From Salinirubellus salinus (lineage in GTDB: Archaea; Halobacteriota; Halobacteria; Halobacteriales; Haloarculaceae), in the NCBI RefSeq assembly GCF_025231485.1, contig NZ_CP104003.1, positions 4,045,960 through 4,109,959 of the forward strand: a DNA stretch of 64,000 nt, read 5' to 3'. Every line of letters begins with the position of its first letter. Position 1 is the stretch's first letter. Position numbers and translations under genes: made by a program. The notes beneath the pieces were generated by a model. The model was given only the letters and a program-made list of their open reading frames with translations, had not been told where the DNA came from and searched no databases. Of this stretch, positions 60,153-64,000 are shown piece by piece.

Positions 60153-61492
60153 TCAGCACTCCAGTACGTCGGCGTGGCGATCCAGTATCGTCTCGAGCGT
60201 GAGGTTCTTCTCCTCGAGTTCGTAGCGAACCCGGACGACGGGGACGTCGACGTCGAGTATCCGAGCGAGGTCGTGGGGCGTCCCCGAGACCACGACGTCC
60301 GGCGCCGCGTTCCGGATGGTCGCGGCCAGGTCCCGACGCTGTGCCTCGCTGTAGCCCATCGCCGGGAGGACCGTGTCGAGGTGGGGGTACTCCTCGAAGA
60401 CGCGCTGGAGCGAACCGACGGCCGCTGGCTCGGGGTCGACGACCTCGGCGGCCCCGTACCGTCGGGCCGCGATGAGGCCAGCACCGTAGGGCGCGTCGCC
60501 GTGGGTGAGGGTAGGCCCGTCCTCGACGACGAGCACCCGCTTGCCGGCGATCTGCTCCCCGTCGGCCGTGATCTTCGAGTTCGCGTGGACGATCTCCGCG
60601 TCCGGGTTCGTCTTCCGGACGTTCGTCTCGACCTCTCGAATCGCCCCCGCGTCCGCCGTGTCCTCCTTGTTGACGACGACGTAGTCCGCGAGTCGGAGGT
60701 TGGTCTCGCCGGGGTGGTACCGGAGTTCGGCCCCGGCGCGGTGCGGGTCGGTCACGACGACGTGGACGTCGGGTACGTAGAACGGGAGTTCGTTGTTGCC
60801 GCCGTCCCAGACGACGACGTCGGCCTCCGCCTCCACGCGCTCCAGGATGGCGCCGTAGTCGACACCCGCGTAGACGACGTGCCCACGTTCGATGTGCCCC
60901 TCGTACTCCTCGCGTTCCTCGATGGTCACGTCGCTCTCGTCGAGGCGCTCGATGGAGTCGAACCGCTGTACCCGCTGGGCCACGAGGTCGCCGTACGGCA
61001 TCGGCTCCCTGACGACGGCCACCTCCTTCCCCGGTCGCGGAGCAGGTCGGCGAACTTCCGTGCGGTCTGTGACTTGCCACACCCCGTCCGGACCGCGTCG
61101 ACGGCGACGACCGGAATCGACGCCCGGAGCATCATCCGGTCCGGCCCGACGAGGCGGAAGTCGGCCCCGGCGGCGAGCGCACGCGAGGCCTGGTGCATCA
61201 CGTGTTCGTGCGAGACGTCGGAGTACGAGAACACGACCGTGTCGACGTCGGCCTCCTCGACGACGGTCTCCAGTTCCGATTCGGGGTAGATCGGGATGCC
61301 GTCGGGGTACCGCTCTCCCGCCAGCGCCGGCGGGTAGCGGCGGGTGGGGAGGGCGTCGAGTTCGCCGATGTTCTGCGAGGCGGTGTGGGTGAACGCGACG
61401 ACCTCGACCCGTTCGTCGTCCCTGAAGACCGTGTTGAAGTCGTGGAAGTCGCGGCCCGCTGCACCCATGATCAGGATCCGCGTCTGACTCAT
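60153..61492 (-). pseudogene. Cyclic 2,3-diphosphoglycerate synthetase-like GTPase-fold protein, frameshifted as sequenced
   Basis: About 446 residues after repair. The N-terminus TRILIMGAAGRDFHDFNTVF, the middle P-loop VDAVRTGCGKSQTARKFADL, then GKEVAVVREPMPYGDLVAQR, VVWDGGNNELPFYVPDVHVV and VVVNKEDTADAGAI. This matches the family annotated as cyclic 2,3-diphosphoglycerate synthetase in archaea, although haloarchaea are not known to accumulate that compound. The break is at 61029-61032 (CCCC on the plus strand); one more G on the coding strand gives LRDRGKEVAVV. It is divergent from carbamate kinase, 26 bases apart. Confidence 0.82.
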
Positions 61493-61518
61493 GCTACTAA
61501 CTGTCAGCGCGAACAGGG

Positions 61519-62466
61519 ATGAGTATGGACGACGACTCTCAGCGGGCGGGAACCGAGCCGATTGTCGTGGCCCTGGGCGGGAACACGTTGCTCGGGTCGC
61601 AGGGGCACTGGACGTTCGATGAACAGCGGGAGGCCGTCGCCCGGACCGCCCGACAGCTCGCGGACGCGATTCACGCCGGCTACGACGTCGTCCTCACCCA
61701 CGGGAACGGCCCGCAGGTCGGTACCCTCCTCCTGCAACAGGACAACGTCGAGGAGCCCGCACGACGCCCGCTCGACGTGCTGGTCGCCGAGACGCAGGCA
61801 CAGATCGGCTACCTGGTGCAACAGGCGCTCGACAACGAACTCCCCGACTCGACGGACTCCGTCACCGTCGTGACGCAGGTGGTCGTGGACCCGGACGACC
61901 CCGCGTTCGAGACCCCCACGAAACCCGTGGGGCCGTTCTACACCGAGGCGCAAGCGGCCGAGCGAGCCTTCGAGACCCGACGGGTGCGCAGTGGTGACCG
62001 TCCCTACCGCCGTGTCGTCCCGTCCCCCGAGCCCATCGAGGTCGTCGAGGACGAGGAGATAACGAGCCTCGTGGAGCGAGGGACCCTCGTCGTCGCCGCT
62101 GGCGGCGGTGGCGTTCCCGTGGTCCGTGACGGCACGCTCCGTGGTGTCGAGGCCGTGGTCGACAAGGACAAGACCTCGCAGGTGCTCGCCGCCGAACTCG
62201 GGGCCGAGACCCTCGTCGTCCTGACGGACGTCGAGTTCGCGTACGTGGGCTACGAGACGGCCGACGAGCGACCACTCCGTCGCGTCTCACCAGCGGCGGT
62301 GCGCGGGCACCTCGAGGCGGGGGAGTTCGGTGAGGGGAGTATGCGCCCGAAGATGGAGGCCTGCTGTCGATTCGTCGAACGGGGCGGCGAGCGGGCCGTG
62401 GTGACCACGCCCGACCGGTTGCTGGAGGCGCTGGCCGGTGAGACCGGAACCCAGGTCCGAGCCTGA
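61519..62466 (+). CDS. arcC: Carbamate kinase
   Basis: 315 residues: reversible ATP + carbamate to carbamoyl phosphate, usually the ATP-making step of arginine fermentation. Motifs: IVVALGGNTLLGSQG, DVVLTHGNGPQVGTLLLQQD, VVAAGGGGVPVV, EAVVDKDKTSQVLAAELGAE and the closing GSMRPKMEACCRFVERGG. An alternative ATG at 61525 trims two residues. No arginine deiminase or ornithine carbamoyltransferase is adjacent. The divergent cDPGS-like gene is its only neighbour, a pairing that may itself be informative. Confidence 0.93.
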   Translation: MSMDDDSQRAGTEPIVVALGGNTLLGSQGHWTFDEQREAVARTARQLADAIHAGYDVVLTHGNGPQVGTLLLQQDNVEEPARRPLDVLVAETQAQIGYLVQQALDNELPDSTDSVTVVTQVVVDPDDPAFETPTKPVGPFYTEAQAAERAFETRRVRSGDRPYRRVVPSPEPIEVVEDEEITSLVERGTLVVAAGGGGVPVVRDGTLRGVEAVVDKDKTSQVLAAELGAETLVVLTDVEFAYVGYETADERPLRRVSPAAVRGHLEAGEFGEGSMRPKMEACCRFVERGGERAVVTTPDRLLEALAGETGTQVRA

Positions 62467-62646
62467 TCCGGCGGTGAGACGGTGACGTCGGGAGGCGTGC
62501 CCCCCGGTCGGCCGAGGCTCCCGCCCGAGTGGTGGCGTTCCGGCGCCGGGTCCCGTACCCGCAGGTGAGGTCGCACTGTCTCACGCCCGAGACAGTCCCG
62601 AATCCGCCGAACGTTAACTATGCTCCGGAACGGCCTACAGTCTCGG

Positions 62647-63774
62647 ATGCGACCCACGGTGACACGGCGTGAAGCGGTACTGCTCGGGGGCCTCGGCGTC
62701 CTGACGTCGCTGGCAGGGTGTGTGGGGGGCGGCGACGCGCCGTCGGACGGTGACGCGCCGGCCGACGGGCCGAGCGGGAGCGGGGACATCGGCGGGGACT
62801 CGAACGGTGCCGACGGGGGCGACGGCGGTGGCGAGGGCGAGACGGCTGGTGACGAGGCGGACGCGCCGGCCGTCTCCGTCCAGCAGGCCGTCGTCGGGGA
62901 CCTGACGGACCTCGGGCCCGTCGCGGTCGGCGTCGTGGGCGCCGAACGGACGCCGACGGCACCGCTGCTCGGCCCCGGATCGGCCATCGGTGCCGCCGAG
63001 GGCAACGAGTACGTCGCGCTCGACGTGGGCATCCGGGGCGACGCGTACGTCGCGCTCGCGGCGGACCTGTTCGCCGTCGCCGTCGACGACACGGAGTACG
63101 CCTCGGCCGAGAACTTCGCCCAGATCGCCTCGGCCGAACTCGGGGGGTTCCCGTTCGCGCCGGGGGAACTCCGTCGGTTCCGGCTCCACTACGAGGTGCC
63201 CGAGGGGACGAGCGGCGAGTCACTCCGGGTGCTGTTGCGGGTCCGGACGCTCCCGGGTGACTCGTTCGAGGCCCTGCAGCCGCTCCAGGTCGACCTCGGC
63301 TCGACGGCCGCCTCGGCCGCCACGTTCGAGCAGGCGTTCGACGTGCCGCTCCAACCGTTCGGCGAGACGGTCTCGCACGAGGGCATCGAGGTGACCATCG
63401 GCGAGGTGCAACCGGTGGCCGAGGTCTCGGCCCGCCGGCCGCCCGCCGAGGGGACGGAGTACCTCGGGTTCACCATCGCGGCCACGAACGGGGGCGACCG
63501 GCCGAACCCCATCCTCCTCTCGCTGAGCGGGCTCGGCGGCCTCTCGCTGGTCGACGGCACGGGTGCGGACGTGGGCCGGAACGTCCAGTTCACGGGCGAG
63601 GTGCTGGGCGGGCGGCAGTTCGACCCGTCGAACGGCCTCGCGCCGGGCGAGAGCGAGTCCGGCGTCGTCGTGGGGGAGGTGCCCGCCGGCGTCTCGCCGC
63701 TCTACCTCGTCTGGTCGCCCCCGGCGCTCTACTGGCGTGGTGACGTCCACCGCTACGTCTGGCAGGTCCGCTGA
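62647..63774 (+). CDS. Tat-exported lipoprotein
   Basis: 375 residues from ATG 62647; GTTAACTATG at about 62611-62620 is the likely TATA, so an earlier ATG at 62620 is less likely. The signal is VTRREAVLLGGLGVLTSLAGC (twin Arg and lipobox Cys). A Gly/Asp-rich linker (24-75) precedes two beta-sandwich domains (about 80-225 and 235-375) with repeated YVALDVGIRGD / YLGFTIAATNGG patterns, each resembling the immunoglobulin-like DUF4352 fold. It is cell-surface exposed; function unknown. Confidence 0.82.
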   Translation: MRPTVTRREAVLLGGLGVLTSLAGCVGGGDAPSDGDAPADGPSGSGDIGGDSNGADGGDGGGEGETAGDEADAPAVSVQQAVVGDLTDLGPVAVGVVGAERTPTAPLLGPGSAIGAAEGNEYVALDVGIRGDAYVALAADLFAVAVDDTEYASAENFAQIASAELGGFPFAPGELRRFRLHYEVPEGTSGESLRVLLRVRTLPGDSFEALQPLQVDLGSTAASAATFEQAFDVPLQPFGETVSHEGIEVTIGEVQPVAEVSARRPPAEGTEYLGFTIAATNGGDRPNPILLSLSGLGGLSLVDGTGADVGRNVQFTGEVLGGRQFDPSNGLAPGESESGVVVGEVPAGVSPLYLVWSPPALYWRGDVHRYVWQVR

Positions 63775-63804
63775 GTCGCGGCCGGGCACTCGACCGGTCA
63801 CTCC

Positions 63805-63993
63805 TCACTCCTCCGGGTCGAACCGCTCCGCCGCCGTCGAGAAGGCGGTCTCCGCCTGTTCGCGCGAGCGGCGCTCCTCGGCCGCGGCGATGGCCTCGGC
63901 GTCGGGGCCGACGTCGTCGTCCACCCGCGCCCACGAACTGTGGACCTTCGCGTGACACCAGCGACAGAGGTAGACCGTCACCTCGTGTTCCAT
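63805..63993 (-). CDS. Zinc-finger/HNH-like fragment, possibly cut by window edge
   Basis: 62 residues from ATG 63993. VYLCRWCHAKVHSSW resembles the C-terminal zinc/metal part of an HNH endonuclease (CxxCH...H), followed by an acidic helical tail (AEAIAAAEERRSREQAETAF). Only 7 bases remain before the window edge, so a longer protein with the upstream HNH histidines could start outside; as it stands the catalytic half would be missing. Confidence 0.55.
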   Translation of the reverse strand: MEHEVTVYLCRWCHAKVHSSWARVDDDVGPDAEAIAAAEERRSREQAETAFSTAAERFDPEE

Positions 63994-64000
63994 GTCGGCC

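Noticed and set aside
21514-61492. Phase variation by slippage in homopolymers as the cause of the frameshifts
   Set aside because: The runs are only two to five bases long and hit unrelated metabolic genes; phase-variable tracts are usually much longer and in surface genes.
1-64000. tRNA, rRNA, CRISPR arrays, insertion sequences
   Set aside because: No cloverleaf with a T-arm GGTTCRA in context, no regularly spaced repeats, and no transposase-like protein or terminal inverted repeats were found on reading both strands; an automated tRNAscan/ISfinder run would be decisive.

Overview
The window is chromosomal DNA from an extremely halophilic archaeon (class Halobacteria). The evidence is very high GC, acidic Asp/Glu-rich proteins, Tat lipoproteins with a twin-arginine followed by LAGC-type lipoboxes, many apparently leaderless genes with an AT-rich TATA box about 26-33 bases before the start codon, an archaeal-type ProRS, a FolC-FolP fusion and a J-domain/[2Fe-2S] ferredoxin. 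I cannot name the species. No tRNA, rRNA, CRISPR array or insertion sequence was recognised.

Layout. (1) 1-13.5 kb is a one-carbon/methylamine region: formate dehydrogenase (cut by the left edge), a flavin oxidase, formate-THF ligase, a non-pyrrolysine MttB-family methyltransferase, FolCP, a dimethylglycine/sarcosine-oxidase-like FAD-GcvT fusion, and ETF beta and alpha. Read together, these could demethylate N-methylated compounds, pass electrons to ETF and carry C1 units on folate to formate and CO2. (2) 13.6-16.9 kb holds a 53-aa ORF, an aldehyde:ferredoxin oxidoreductase homologue lacking all its Fe-S cysteines, a DUF998 protein and a UspA protein. (3) 17-27.6 kb is a sulfur-trafficking island: HTH regulator, small membrane protein, TauE exporter, DUF1641, SQR-like flavoprotein, two TusA, two YeeE/YedE halves, rhodanese-persulfide dioxygenase and DsrE2. 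A short GTATTGC-type motif recurs in front of its transcription units. (4) 27.7-32.8 kb holds CBS/DUF2267/phosphoribosyltransferase, Hsp20, an AEC transporter, an exonuclease and the J-domain ferredoxin. (5) 32.9-46 kb is accessory and surface-rich: Tat lipoproteins, a YadA-head/S74 fibre protein, a THI5-like binding protein, a YqcI protein, an M20 amidohydrolase, a GMC oxidoreductase and a large secreted G8 beta-helix protein. (6) 46-64 kb holds an OYE-like enzyme, SDR, alpha/beta hydrolase, a DUF4129-DUF7269-DUF58-DUF7519 operon, a GIDE protein, proS, a GNAT enzyme, azlCD, a histidine kinase, a cyclic-2,3-DPG synthetase-like protein, carbamate kinase and a lipoprotein.

Caution for every user: between 22 and 61 kb, fourteen otherwise well-conserved genes are broken by small frameshifts. 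Nearly all are restored by adding one (sometimes two) G or C to a short G/C run. This looks like systematic homopolymer undercalling in the assembly rather than real decay. I list these loci as pseudogene (as sequenced) with the repaired product.
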